Assembly: GCA_022844045.1 (NCBI GenBank) | Contig: JALHMM010000002.1 | Location: 1-64,000 of the forward strand | Reading direction: 5' to 3' | Length of the DNA stretch: 64,000 nucleotides | Source: Reyranellaceae bacterium | Lineage (GTDB): Bacteria > Pseudomonadota > Alphaproteobacteria > Reyranellales > Reyranellaceae | In this document: piece by piece, positions 1 through 7,957 of the stretch | Position numbering within the stretch: position 1 is the stretch's first letter | Layout: the number at the start of each line of letters is the position of its first letter | Program-made: the position numbers and the translations under genes | The notes under the pieces: model-generated | Database searches by the model: none | Told to the model about the DNA's origin: nothing | What the model saw: the letters and a program-made list of their open reading frames with translations, nothing else

Positions 1-2
1 GG

Positions 3-335
3 TGGGCGCCGTGGATGGCGGCCATGCCGGTCCTGCCGCAGCACGTCGTGCTCGGCGGCACGGTCAAACCCGAGCCGGTGGCACCGGCGCCGAAGCCGGC
101 CGCCAAGTCGCGCACGCTGAAGGCGGCGGCGACGGCGGCGGCTGGTGGTGCGGCGACTTTGGCCGACAAGGCGGCAGATGGCGCGATTTCCGAGGCGCTG
201 TCGGCGGCGGCGGCGAAGATCATCGGCTATGCGTCGGTTGGCGGCGCGGTGATGTGGCTCGCCATCGGCCTGACGGTGACCGGTGCGGGCTACGCGATCT
301 GGCGCGTGATCCAGGATCGCCGGGTGCCGGCATGA
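3..335 (+). CDS. Phage lysis-cassette membrane protein, C-terminal part (5' end outside window)
   Basis: The reading frame is open to the left edge, so the true start may lie outside the window; an internal ATG at 15 would give 106 residues. The visible part has a Pro/Ala-rich linker, an Ala-rich helical stretch and one strong membrane segment near the C-terminus (around residues 70-95, WLAIGLTVTGAGYAIW), then a short basic tail. Its stop overlaps the ATG of the next gene (ATGA), and the next two genes form a spanin pair. It is therefore probably a holin, or the membrane-anchored end of an endolysin, of a prophage. The lysis role rests mainly on context; no catalytic domain is visible. Confidence 0.5.
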   Translation, partial: WAPWMAAMPVLPQHVVLGGTVKPEPVAPAPKPAAKSRTLKAAATAAAGGAATLADKAADGAISEALSAAAAKIIGYASVGGAVMWLAIGLTVTGAGYAIWRVIQDRRVPA

Positions 336-571
336 TCATGGCCTTCCTCGGTACGCGGCTGGGCCAAGCCCTGCTGATCGGCGGGGCGGCGGCGCTGGCG
401 CTCGCGCTGGCCGCTCTGTTGATCTATCGGCAAGGTGAGGCGGCGGCTGCGGCTGCGGCGGCCACGGTGGCGCTGGAGCGCACGGCGGCAGCGGCGCGGG
501 CGCGGGCGAGGGTGAGAGCCAACGACCAAGGAGCGATGGATGCTGATCCGTTCAACCGCGATCGCCGCTAG
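332..571 (+). CDS. Rz-like i-spanin (prophage lysis protein)
   Basis: A 79-residue protein with an N-terminal membrane segment (about residues 8-27, LIGGAAALALALAALLIY) followed by a long Ala/Arg-rich helix. This is the layout of inner-membrane spanin subunits (lambda Rz type), which join an outer-membrane lipoprotein to disrupt the outer membrane at the end of phage lysis. The start overlaps the previous stop as ATGA. The 3' end overlaps the next gene by 32 bp in another frame, the arrangement typical of overlapping Rz/Rz1 pairs. Sequence conservation in this family is weak, so the call rests on topology and gene order. Confidence 0.6.
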   Translation: MIMAFLGTRLGQALLIGGAAALALALAALLIYRQGEAAAAAAAATVALERTAAAARARARVRANDQGAMDADPFNRDRR

Positions 572-722
572 CCTGATCCTGCTGCTGACCGGCTGTTGGC
601 GGACCGTGGACACGGCGTGCACCGCCTTCGTGCCGATCACTTACAGCCCGAAGATGGACAGCCCGGAGACGGTGACGCAGGTGCGGCAATTCAATGCGGC
701 GTGGGTGGCGCTATGCCATTGA
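540..722 (+). CDS. Rz1-like o-spanin lipoprotein
   Basis: A 60-residue protein with a short basic N-terminus, a hydrophobic stretch and a clear lipobox (LLLTGC, Cys at residue 19), so it should be lipidated and sent to the outer membrane. The mature part contains VDTACTAFVPI and ends FNAAWVALCH, a pattern recalled from small Rz1-like phage lipoproteins (Cys near the start, P-I-x-x-S, final C). It begins inside the preceding i-spanin gene in a different frame. Together the two genes make an embedded/overlapping spanin pair. This is the last recognisable phage gene at the left edge; the following gene looks chromosomal. Confidence 0.7.
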   Translation: MLIRSTAIAASLILLLTGCWRTVDTACTAFVPITYSPKMDSPETVTQVRQFNAAWVALCH

Positions 723-1064
723 GCGCGCTCTTTCTGCGGCTCTCTCGCTGCGTCGTGCAGAGGTCGTCTGCGGCATCAAAAGGATGTCAGAATCCACACC
801 GCTTCGCCACATGACCGAACTGAGTCGCATTCGACTCACATTCAACCCTGACGGCGCGCGTTACGCTTTACGAGGTGCCGGGTGGTTGTTGTGTCTCAGC
901 GGACCACACCTACGACTGTAACGGCCGGACGCTGCGCCACACCGCCTCGGCTGTTGCCTTGGTATCGGTCAGTTTGGCGACGCTTGCCACCGGGCACCGG
1001 ACCGAATAAGTCGAATTGGCCCGAGGAAATCGTCGCCGATTACATGATGGTCAAGGAGCGCGGC
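723..1064. other. Gene-free stretch after the phage lysis genes
   Basis: About 340 bp between the o-spanin and the methyltransferase with no convincing coding frame. It holds one perfect 7-bp inverted repeat (821-838, TGAGTCG-CATT-CGACTCA). No U-run follows the repeat, so an operator or weak hairpin is as likely as a terminator. If the prophage ends here, an attachment site could lie in this interval, but none can be recognised from one end only. Confidence 0.4.
821..838. repeat. 7-bp inverted repeat with 4-base loop
   Basis: TGAGTCG CATT CGACTCA reads as a perfect palindrome with a CATT loop. It sits in the gene-free stretch between the phage lysis genes and the methyltransferase. Its function is not known. 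Confidence 0.5.
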
Positions 1065-1937
1065 ATGGTGGCCATAGTGGAATCGCTCGCGCGGTTGTTC
1101 TCTCGACCAAGACTGGATTTGCGCCACGATCTGCCGCGGCTCGACGCGCCGATCTCGCAGCTTTGCACGCACGCGCAGATCGAGTCGGCGACTTACCAAC
1201 ACTGGCTGTCGCGCATGAAGGAGGCGCCCCGCAGGCATCGCAAGCTGTGGGAGTTCGCCTACATTCTGCAGGTGCTGTCCGAACATGACATGCTGCGGCC
1301 GGGCCGCAGGGGACTCGGTTTCGGCGTCGGCACCGAGCCCTTGCCGGCGCTCATGGCGTCGTCCGGGGTCGCGGTTCATGCCACGGATCTTGAGCTGGAA
1401 CAGGCGAAGCTCAAGGGCTGGGTGGCGACGAATCAGCACCTGGCGGCCTTGGAGGAATTGAACGCGCGCCAGATTTGCGACGAAGAAAGCTTTCGTCGTT
1501 TGGTGAGCTTCGAGCCGATCGACATGAACGCGGTGCCCGCGCGACTAAGGGACTTCGACTTCACCTGGTCATCCTGCGCTTTGGAGCACCTCGGTTCGCT
1601 CAAGCACGGCCTTCGTTTCGTCGACGCGTCCCTCGACACCCTGAAACCCGGCGGCATTGCCGTTCACACGACGGAGTTCAACTGTTCGTCGGACCGCAAG
1701 ACAGTGAGTCGCGGTGAGACGGTCATCTACCGTCGCCGCGACATCGTGGGCTTCCTCGAACGCCTCACGCGCAAGGGCTACCGCACGGCGCTGACCTTGG
1801 CGGTCGCGGGCGATCCCCTGGACCAGCATGTCGACGTCCCGCCCTATTCCCCCTACGACCATCTGCGGCTGCAGCTATATGGTTACGTAACGACGTCGAT
1901 CGGGATGGTGATCCACAAGCCGGGCCACGCGGCGTAG
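1065..1937 (+). CDS. SAM-dependent methyltransferase-like protein
   Basis: A 290-residue protein. The ATG at 1065 was chosen because AAGGAG ends 6 bases upstream; the frame stays open further left, but that region reads poorly. A Rossmann-like pattern is visible: GLGFGVGTEPL (nucleotide loop), VHATDLE (acidic end of strand 2), FDFTWSSCALEHLGS (strand 4 and following helix) and LDTLKPGGIAVHTTEF (the LKPGG turn common in class I methyltransferases). The substrate cannot be told. It stands alone between the phage lysis genes and a minus-strand operon; such genes sometimes occur in surface-polysaccharide regions, but no such neighbours are present. Confidence 0.6.
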   Translation: MVAIVESLARLFSRPRLDLRHDLPRLDAPISQLCTHAQIESATYQHWLSRMKEAPRRHRKLWEFAYILQVLSEHDMLRPGRRGLGFGVGTEPLPALMASSGVAVHATDLELEQAKLKGWVATNQHLAALEELNARQICDEESFRRLVSFEPIDMNAVPARLRDFDFTWSSCALEHLGSLKHGLRFVDASLDTLKPGGIAVHTTEFNCSSDRKTVSRGETVIYRRRDIVGFLERLTRKGYRTALTLAVAGDPLDQHVDVPPYSPYDHLRLQLYGYVTTSIGMVIHKPGHAA

Positions 1938-2109
1938 ACTCGGGCGATCGGCGTCCGACGGCGCCGCAGCAAGGTCTCTGAGCACGACGAGAACTCGCCG
2001 TCGCTGTCGAAGGGCCAGCAATCGGAGGGCGCTCGCCGCAGGCGAGAGAACCGCTCGACCGGTTCGAAGCTCACCTTGCCACAGACGACGCGCTGCCGCG
2101 CCATCGCTG

Positions 2110-3744
2110 TCAGCGCGGCATCACCTTCGTCCGGGGCGCGTGGAACTCGTAGGGCGGATAGTCGGCCTTGATGTCCGACACGACCTCGACGATCGCCGGC
2201 GCGTTGGCCGCCAAGGCTTCCTTGAGCGCGCCCTTCAGGCCGGCGGCATCCTTGACCTGCCACGACGGCACGCCGAAGGCTTTGGCGTAGCCCTGGAAGT
2301 CGGGGTTGGTCAGCACCGAGCCCGAGTGGCGGCCGTCGAAGAGGCGTTGCTGGTCGCGCAGCACGTTGCCGTAGCTGGCGTTGTTGACCACGACGGTGAC
2401 CAGGTTGATGCCGAACTGCACGGCGGTGGCGAGGTCGGAGCCGCCGAACAGGAAGCCGCCGTCGCCGGTGACGGAGACGACTGGCCGGTCGGGGTTGGCT
2501 GCCTTGACGCCCAGCGCCGTCGGGAAGCCGTAGCCCAAGGTGCCGGAGAAACCCGAGGAGATCAGCGTGCGCGGGCGGTAGACCGGATAGCCGTACCAGA
2601 CGATGTAGGCGACCTGCGTGACCTCGTCGACGATGATGCCGTCCTCGCCCAGCGCGTCCCGGATCACCTCGACCATGCCGTATTGCGGCTGCGCTTTGCG
2701 GATTTGCGCCCGGCCGGCCTCCTTGGCGGCGGCGATCTCGTCGCGCCAGGCCTTGGTGTCGGCCTTCTTCGATACCGCGTCGATCAGCGCGCGCGTGCCC
2801 TCGGCGGCGTCGGCGACGATGGCGACACCGACCGGCAGCTTGCGGTGCTCGGTGGGATCGATGTCGATGCGCGCCACCGTCAGGCCTGCGGGCGACGGTG
2901 CCCAGCGCGATAGCGGCACATCGATCCGTGAGCCGATACCGATCAGCAGGTCGGTCTTGTCCCAGAGATGGAAGCCCTCGACGGTGTTGAGCGACAGTGC
3001 GTGGCGCGAGTCGACGACGCCCTTGCCGGTGCGGAACGACACCACGGCCGCGCCGATCTTCTCGGCCAGCTCCAGCACCTCCTTGCCGGCATCGACCGCG
3101 CCGCCGCCGACCCAGATCATCGGCGCCTTGGCCTCGCCGATCAGCTTGGTGAGCGCGGCGATCTTCTCGGGATCGGGCACCGGGTTGGCGCGCTTGCCCA
3201 GCGGATCAACAGGCGTGACGTCGGCGCTGGCCGCGAACATGTCCCAGGGCATCTCGACCGCCACCGGACCTGGCCGGCCTGAGAGCATCGCCTGGAAGGC
3301 GCGCGCCATGACCTGCGGCGCTTCGGTGGGATGCTCGATGCGTTCCGCGAACTTCAGCAGCGTCTTGAGCGTCGCCAGCTGGTCCGGCATCTCGTGCAGC
3401 TGCCCGCGGCCGCGGCCGATCATGGCGCTGGGCACCTGACCGGTGATGCACATGACCGGCGCGTTGACGCCCCAGGCCGTGGTCAGCGCGCCCATGGTGT
3501 TCATCACACCAGGGCCGGGCACCACGGTGAAGGCTGAGGGCTTGCCGGTGCTGAGCGCCGAGCCCAGCGCCATGTAGGCGGTGGTCTGCTCGTGGCGCGC
3601 GTTGATCACCGTCATGCGGTTGGCGTTGCGTGCGAAGGCGTCGAACAGCCCGTACATCTGCACGCCGGGCAGGCCGTAGATGGTCTCGACGCCGTGCTTG
3701 AGCAGGGAATCGACGATGGCGTCGCCGCCGGTCATGCGGGGCAT
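2110..3744 (-). CDS. Thiamine diphosphate-dependent enzyme, acetolactate synthase-like
   Basis: A 544-residue protein with the three-domain layout of the ThDP decarboxylase/synthase family: N-terminal pyrimidine-binding domain with the activating Glu (NARHEQTTAYMA), middle domain (IWVGGGAVDAG) and C-terminal diphosphate-binding domain with the metal motif GDGGFLFGG ending VVVNNASYGN. Relatives include acetolactate synthase, benzoylformate decarboxylase and oxalyl-CoA decarboxylase. No regulatory subunit gene is adjacent, so a catabolic 2-oxo-acid role is as likely as branched-chain synthesis. AAGGAG precedes the ATG at 3744. It is the last gene of a minus-strand set with an aldo/keto reductase and two luciferase-like enzymes, separated from them by a palindromic repeat. 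Confidence 0.85.
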   Translation of the reverse strand: MPRMTGGDAIVDSLLKHGVETIYGLPGVQMYGLFDAFARNANRMTVINARHEQTTAYMALGSALSTGKPSAFTVVPGPGVMNTMGALTTAWGVNAPVMCITGQVPSAMIGRGRGQLHEMPDQLATLKTLLKFAERIEHPTEAPQVMARAFQAMLSGRPGPVAVEMPWDMFAASADVTPVDPLGKRANPVPDPEKIAALTKLIGEAKAPMIWVGGGAVDAGKEVLELAEKIGAAVVSFRTGKGVVDSRHALSLNTVEGFHLWDKTDLLIGIGSRIDVPLSRWAPSPAGLTVARIDIDPTEHRKLPVGVAIVADAAEGTRALIDAVSKKADTKAWRDEIAAAKEAGRAQIRKAQPQYGMVEVIRDALGEDGIIVDEVTQVAYIVWYGYPVYRPRTLISSGFSGTLGYGFPTALGVKAANPDRPVVSVTGDGGFLFGGSDLATAVQFGINLVTVVVNNASYGNVLRDQQRLFDGRHSGSVLTNPDFQGYAKAFGVPSWQVKDAAGLKGALKEALAANAPAIVEVVSDIKADYPPYEFHAPRTKVMPR

Positions 3745-3766
3745 GGGCTTACTCCTTGATCAACTA

Positions 3767-3906
3767 CCTTCCCCCGCTTTGCGGGGGAAGGTGCCCAAAG
3801 GGCGGATGGGGTGCCGGCATAGCGGTCAGTCACAATGGTCGGAGGTGTCGCACCAGCCACCCCCATCCGGCGCTTCGCACCACCTTCCCCCGCCAGCGGG
3901 GGAAGG
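3767..3906. repeat. Dispersed palindromic repeat, family 1 (full element)
   Basis: Two small hairpins of the type CTTCCCCC-loop-GGGGGAAGG bracket an inner part with GGGCGGATGGGG facing its complement CCCCATCCGGCG. It lies between the ThDP enzyme and aldo/keto reductase genes. The same pattern recurs at seven other intergenic sites in the window. Confidence 0.85.
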
Positions 3907-3913
3907 TATCAGG

Positions 3914-4930
3914 TTACTGCGTTGGCACGGGTGCGGCGGGATCGAGCAGGCCTTCGCGTACCAGCTCGGCCCACAGGTCTACGGGAATGCGTCGGCGCAT
4001 ATGGGCGACGTTGTCGGTGACCTCCGCAGCGCTCAGCGCACCGGGGATCACCGAGCACACCGCCTCGTGCGCCAGCGGGAATTGCAGTGCCGCCGCCGTC
4101 AGCGGCACCTTGTGGCGATCGCACACCGCCTTGATCCTGCGCGCGCGTTCCATCATCGCGGGTGGCGCGGCGACATAGTTGTAGGTGTCGCCGCCGGCGA
4201 GGATACCTGAATTGAGCGGCCCGCCGAGGATCACCGAGGCGTTGCGCTTCACACACTCGGGCATGAACTCGGCTAGCGCGCCTTGCTCCAGCAGGGTGTA
4301 GCGGCCGGCCAGCAGCACACAGTCGAAATCGCCGGCCTTGAGGAAGCGCATGCTCATGTCGGCCTCGTTCAGGCCCACGCCGATGGCGCCGACGATGCCG
4401 GCACGGCGCAGCTCGTCGAGCGCGCGGAAGCCGCCATCCATCACCTGCTTGAAGCGCTGCTCCAGCACGTCGCGATCCTGCGTCGTCCAGAAATCGACGT
4501 CGTGCACCAGCGCCACGTCGATGCGGGCGATGCCGAGTCTGAGGTGCGAGTGCTCGAGCGAGCGCATCACGCCGTCGTAACTGTAGTCGAAGGTCGGCAG
4601 GAAGCCGGGCAGCCCGTTCTCGCGGAACTCCGGCGGCGGCGTCTCGCCCGGCTTCTGCGCATGCAGGATGCGGCCGATCTTGGTCGACAGCACGTAGCTC
4701 TCGCGCGGCTTCTCGCGCAGCGCCGCGCCGAAGCGCAACTCGCTGCGGCCGTAGCCGTAATAAGGCGAGGTGTCGAAGAGGTTGATGCCGGCATCGTAGC
4801 TGGCGCTCACCAGAGCGGCGGCGTCGGCATCGGGGATGGTGGCGCGGAAGCCGCCCAGCGGCGCGCCGCCGAGGCCGAGCTCGGTGACTTCCAGCGCGGT
4901 CTTGCCGATGCGGCGGCGAGGCATGCTCAT
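3914..4930 (-). CDS. Aldo/keto reductase
   Basis: A 338-residue protein of the aldo/keto reductase superfamily, NAD(P)H-dependent carbonyl reductases with a TIM barrel. The catalytic tetrad can be placed: Asp and Tyr in FDTSPYYGYG, Lys in VLSTKIGR and His in VALVHDVDFW. The C-terminal cofactor-binding region is present, and length matches the D-threo-aldose/L-fucose dehydrogenase-like branch. It starts 3 bases after the stop of the upstream luciferase-like gene, so the two are probably co-transcribed. The natural substrate is unknown; pairing with flavin/F420 enzymes suggests a small catabolic or detoxifying pathway. Confidence 0.85.
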   Translation of the reverse strand: MSMPRRRIGKTALEVTELGLGGAPLGGFRATIPDADAAALVSASYDAGINLFDTSPYYGYGRSELRFGAALREKPRESYVLSTKIGRILHAQKPGETPPPEFRENGLPGFLPTFDYSYDGVMRSLEHSHLRLGIARIDVALVHDVDFWTTQDRDVLEQRFKQVMDGGFRALDELRRAGIVGAIGVGLNEADMSMRFLKAGDFDCVLLAGRYTLLEQGALAEFMPECVKRNASVILGGPLNSGILAGGDTYNYVAAPPAMMERARRIKAVCDRHKVPLTAAALQFPLAHEAVCSVIPGALSAAEVTDNVAHMRRRIPVDLWAELVREGLLDPAAPVPTQ

Positions 4931-4933
4931 GAT

Positions 4934-5791
4934 TCAGCCTTTCGCCAGCTGGCGTTGCAGGTCGGCCCAGCGATCGAGGATAGGCAGCAGCTTATCCTCC
5001 TTCTCCGCCGGCAAGGTGAAGACGACGCGATCGACGCCGATCGACTGGCAGAAGCGCAGCTTCTCGATATCGTCGGGCACGCGGAAGATGCTGATCGGCA
5101 GCGAGGCCGGGTCGCGCCCGGCCTCCTTGGCCATGGCGCGGAACTTGTCGATCACCTTGCCGACGCCGTCCTGCTCGAGCCGGTCGGCGCGTGGGATCCA
5201 GCCGTCGCCGTAGCGGATGGCGCGCCGCGCGGCATAGGGGAAGGCGCCGCCGACGATGATCGGCGGGTAGGGCTTCTGCTTGGGTTTGGGCCACTGCTTC
5301 ATCTTGTCGAAGTTCACGAACTCACCGTGATACTCCGGCTCGTCCTGCGTCCAGATCGTCTTCATCGCCTCGATGCGCTCGCGCGCCAGCTTGTGGCGGC
5401 TTTCGAAGATGGTGCCGTGGTTCTCGATCTCGTCCTGGTTCCAGCCATTGCCGACGCCGAACAGGAAACGACCGTTGGAGAGCTGGTCGATCGAGGAGAC
5501 CATCTTGGCCGTCACGATCGGATCGCGCTGGGTCAGCAGAGCGATGCCGGTACCGACCTTCAGCTTCGTCGTCACGGTCGCCGCGGTGTTGAGCACCAGG
5601 AACGGATCCATGATGTCGTAGTAGGGCCGGATCAGCGGCCCGCCGGCGGGATACTCCGATTTGCGGGAGGAGGGGATGTGGGTGTGCTCGGGCACCCACA
5701 ACGACTCGAAGCCACGATCCTCGAGCGCCTTCGCCAACGGCGCCGGCTGCATCGACTCCGTGGTGAAGAACATCACCCCGCCGATTTTCAT
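4934..5791 (-). CDS. LLM-class (F420-type) flavin-dependent oxidoreductase
   Basis: A 285-residue luciferase-like monooxygenase-family protein. Seen: MKIGGVMFFTTE start, GFESLWVPEHTH, TKLKVGTGIALLTQRDP, LSNGRFLFGVGNGWN and PIIVGGAF-type segments, the usual landmarks of the TIGR03619-like branch that often uses F420 rather than FMN. The frame stays open through the upstream gene, but that part is antisense-like shadow; GGGAGGAAACGA directly before the ATG at 5791 fixes the start. It is the middle gene of a minus-strand operon and a paralogue of the next entry. F420 use is supported by cofE and cofD at the right end of the window but is not shown by sequence alone. Confidence 0.85.
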   Translation of the reverse strand: MKIGGVMFFTTESMQPAPLAKALEDRGFESLWVPEHTHIPSSRKSEYPAGGPLIRPYYDIMDPFLVLNTAATVTTKLKVGTGIALLTQRDPIVTAKMVSSIDQLSNGRFLFGVGNGWNQDEIENHGTIFESRHKLARERIEAMKTIWTQDEPEYHGEFVNFDKMKQWPKPKQKPYPPIIVGGAFPYAARRAIRYGDGWIPRADRLEQDGVGKVIDKFRAMAKEAGRDPASLPISIFRVPDDIEKLRFCQSIGVDRVVFTLPAEKEDKLLPILDRWADLQRQLAKG

Positions 5792-5880
5792 TCGTTTCCT
5801 CCCGTGATGGCGGATTGTGCCCCGACCGACCGCTGTCGCGTCAAGCGACCGGTACGCAGGGCAGCTACACGGGACTTCTG

Positions 5881-6750
5881 TTACGCCGCCTTCTTCACCA
5901 AACTCCCAATCTCCGGCAACCGCTGATCCACCCGCTCCGGCTTCTGGCTCCCCAGATTCAACACCAGCCGGTGCACACCCAGCTCGGCATAGCCCTGCAT
6001 CGCATCGGTGCTCATAGTCATCGGCGGCGTGATGATGATCTGGTAGTCGGGCGAGCGCTTGCGGCCTTCCTTGGCGAAGGCGGCGTCGAGCTTCTCCAGC
6101 ATGCCCTTGGTGCGCGCCGGGTCGAGGTTGAAGCCGTACCAGCCGGCGCCGAAACGCACCGCGCGGCGGAAGGCGGCGTCGGCATAGCCGCCGACGATGA
6201 TCGGCACGTGCGGCTTCTGGATCGGCTTGGGATCCAGCCGCATGGTCTCGAACTGCACCCATTTGCCCTTGAAGTCGACCACCGGCTCGGTCCACAGCCG
6301 GCGCATCACGGTGAGGAACTCGTCGCAACGTGCGCCGCGGTCCTCCCAGCGATAGCCGCAGCCCTCGACCTCTTCCTTGTTCCAGCCGACGCCGATGCCG
6401 AAATCGAAGCGGCCGTCGCTCAGCCAGTCGAGCGTCACCACTTCCTTGGCGGTGTAGATCGGGTTGCGCTGCGGCACGAGCGCCACGCCAGTGCCGAAGC
6501 GCAACTTGCTGGTGACGGCCGCGAGGTAGCCGAAGGTCGCGGTGACGTCGAGCATGCCGCCGCCGTCGGGCACCGGGATGCGACCGTCCTTGGAGCCGGG
6601 ATAGCCGTAGGTGTTCTTGTCGAACAGTGCCACGTGCTCGCCCATCCAGATCGAGTCCAGCCCCATGCCCTCGGCGCGCTTGCCGAAGTCCTTGATCATC
6701 GCGGGCGTCGCCTGGGGCGACATGAAGGTGGCGAAGACTCCGATCTTCAT
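5881..6750 (-). CDS. LLM-class (F420-type) flavin-dependent oxidoreductase
   Basis: A 289-residue luciferase-like protein, probably the first gene of the operon running to 2110. Landmarks: MKIGVFATFM start, GLDSIWMGEHV, SKLRFGTGVALVPQRNP, LSDGRFDFGIGVGWN and PIIVGGYADAA. AGGAGGAA lies 7 bases before the ATG. It is clearly related to its downstream neighbour, but not nearly identical, so the pair is an old duplication or two members of a large family. The reaction is probably hydride transfer or oxidation using F420 or FMN, with an unknown substrate. Confidence 0.85.
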   Translation of the reverse strand: MKIGVFATFMSPQATPAMIKDFGKRAEGMGLDSIWMGEHVALFDKNTYGYPGSKDGRIPVPDGGGMLDVTATFGYLAAVTSKLRFGTGVALVPQRNPIYTAKEVVTLDWLSDGRFDFGIGVGWNKEEVEGCGYRWEDRGARCDEFLTVMRRLWTEPVVDFKGKWVQFETMRLDPKPIQKPHVPIIVGGYADAAFRRAVRFGAGWYGFNLDPARTKGMLEKLDAAFAKEGRKRSPDYQIIITPPMTMSTDAMQGYAELGVHRLVLNLGSQKPERVDQRLPEIGSLVKKAA

Positions 6751-6821
6751 GGCTGCGTTCCTCCTGATGTGCGTGGCCGCCAGCCTGCACCACCGGGGAG
6801 CGCGATCAAAGGCGAAATCCG

Positions 6822-7049
6822 TTACTTCGCGCCGGCCTTGGTGCCGCCTTGGCCTCGCGATTCATCGAGGTGGGGTTTCCGCACCGCCTTTGGATCACGC
6901 TCGAGACCGCTGTCTTTGTCGAGCTTGGGGCTGTCGAAAGAGGCCGGAGCCTTGCTGCCCTTCCTGTCTTGTTCCGCCGCGACCGGTCCAGAGGCGACGA
7001 GACTGACCGCCGCCATGATCGCCGCGACGATGGCGGTACGTTGACCCAT
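6822..7049 (-). CDS. Small exported protein, copy 1 of a tandem family
   Basis: A 75-residue protein. The ATG at 7049 follows AGGGCGGA and gives a clean signal peptide: MGQRTAIVAAIM, a hydrophobic core, then ASGPVAA before the mature start EQDRKG. The mature part is short, charged and rich in Lys/Asp/Gly, with no recognisable domain or Cys. It resembles the next gene through the signal peptide, and the 50 bp upstream are also similar, so the two arose by duplication. Probably a small periplasmic protein of unknown role. Confidence 0.6.
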   Translation of the reverse strand: MGQRTAIVAAIMAAVSLVASGPVAAEQDRKGSKAPASFDSPKLDKDSGLERDPKAVRKPHLDESRGQGGTKAGAK

Positions 7050-7109
7050 CAGATTCCGCCCTTGGACATGCGGAGCATGCACGAACGGACATCGGACCAT
7101 ACGCGATCA

Positions 7110-7373
7110 CTACCACCTGATGCCGTCTTCGCCGAGTTCCCAGTACCCTGAACCAGGACCCTTAAGGCCGCTTTTCGGCGCAGGGCTTGGGCGGCTCTTG
7201 TCGCTTCCCGCGGCCCTGGCGCCCGGCGGGTCCTGGTTTTCGACGCGCCCACCCTTGCTTGCGCCGCTAGCGGGTTTGCCAGCTGGCTTGCTCTGCTCGG
7301 CGAAAGCCGGGCCGACGGCGGTGAGGCTGACCGCCGCGATGATCGCCGCGGCAATGGCAGCTCGTAAACGCAT
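7110..7373 (-). CDS. Small exported protein, copy 2 of a tandem family
   Basis: An 87-residue protein starting MRLRAAIAAAII, with a signal peptide ending VGPAFA before EQSKPAGKPASG. The mature region is a low-complexity Gly/Ser/Pro/Lys tail ending GYWELGEDGIRW. Signal peptide and upstream DNA (about 7374-7425) match those of copy 1 (7050-7100), including a Gly-rich ribosome-site region just before the ATG. No domain is recognised. The frame extends well upstream, but that part reads as noise. Confidence 0.6.
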   Translation of the reverse strand: MRLRAAIAAAIIAAVSLTAVGPAFAEQSKPAGKPASGASKGGRVENQDPPGARAAGSDKSRPSPAPKSGLKGPGSGYWELGEDGIRW

Positions 7374-7583
7374 GAGATTTCCCCCTTGGACATGCAGTGC
7401 ATCCACGAACCCGCATCGGATCATACTCAACCAATTGCCGGAGTATCCCCGACTTCTCCGGCAAGTTTGTCCAACGCCTCGAATTCCGGCGGGCGAGGGC
7501 AGTCCGCAACGTGGGGGCGCCCTCGGCGCCCGCGACCTTGTCACCCGGCGCGAGCGCGACGCCGATGCCGAAGCGCGATGCCG

Positions 7584-7808
7584 TCACTTCTGGACGGCGC
7601 CCTTGGTGCCTTTGGTCCTGTTCTGCTCGCGGGTGTCCTCGTGCGTGACGCCACCTTTGGCTCCACCTTTGCCGTCCTTGACCGCAAAATGATCTTCCCA
7701 AAGCGACTTGGCCGGCGCTGGCTTGCCGAGCGGCTTCTGCTCGGCGACGGCCGGCGCCGACGCGGCCAGGGCGGCGACCACGACGAGAAGGACAAGACGC
7801 GCGTGCAT
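7584..7808 (-). CDS. Small exported protein, copy 3 of a tandem family
   Basis: A 74-residue protein, MHARLVLLVVVAAL then a signal-peptidase site after APAVA, mature start EQKPLGKPAP. The EQ-K-P-GKPA beginning of the mature part matches copy 2; the rest (SLWEDHFAVKDGKGG, THEDTREQ) differs. GGGGAA precedes the ATG. Probably a more diverged member of the same small secreted family. Function unknown. Confidence 0.55.
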   Translation of the reverse strand: MHARLVLLVVVAALAASAPAVAEQKPLGKPAPAKSLWEDHFAVKDGKGGAKGGVTHEDTREQNRTKGTKGAVQK

Positions 7809-7957
7809 GGCGTTCCCCAACGCTGGTGCTCGGTCGAGATGACCCGCAATCGACAATACGCAACGCAGGACCGCATCACCCCCGGGCATCCTGAGATTGT
7901 CGATAGCAAGCGCCGGCCCTACAGTCCCGGGCCATTGCCGATCGAGGGAGGGATTGT

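Noticed and set aside
3767-3906. CRISPR array
   Set aside because: The repeated CTTCCCCC units are paired inverted arms, not direct repeats with regular spacers; no cas genes are present.
5792-6793. N-terminal extension joining the two luciferase-like genes into one 619-residue protein
   Set aside because: The extra part is an out-of-frame reading of the upstream gene and low-complexity; a strong ribosome site precedes the ATG at 5791.
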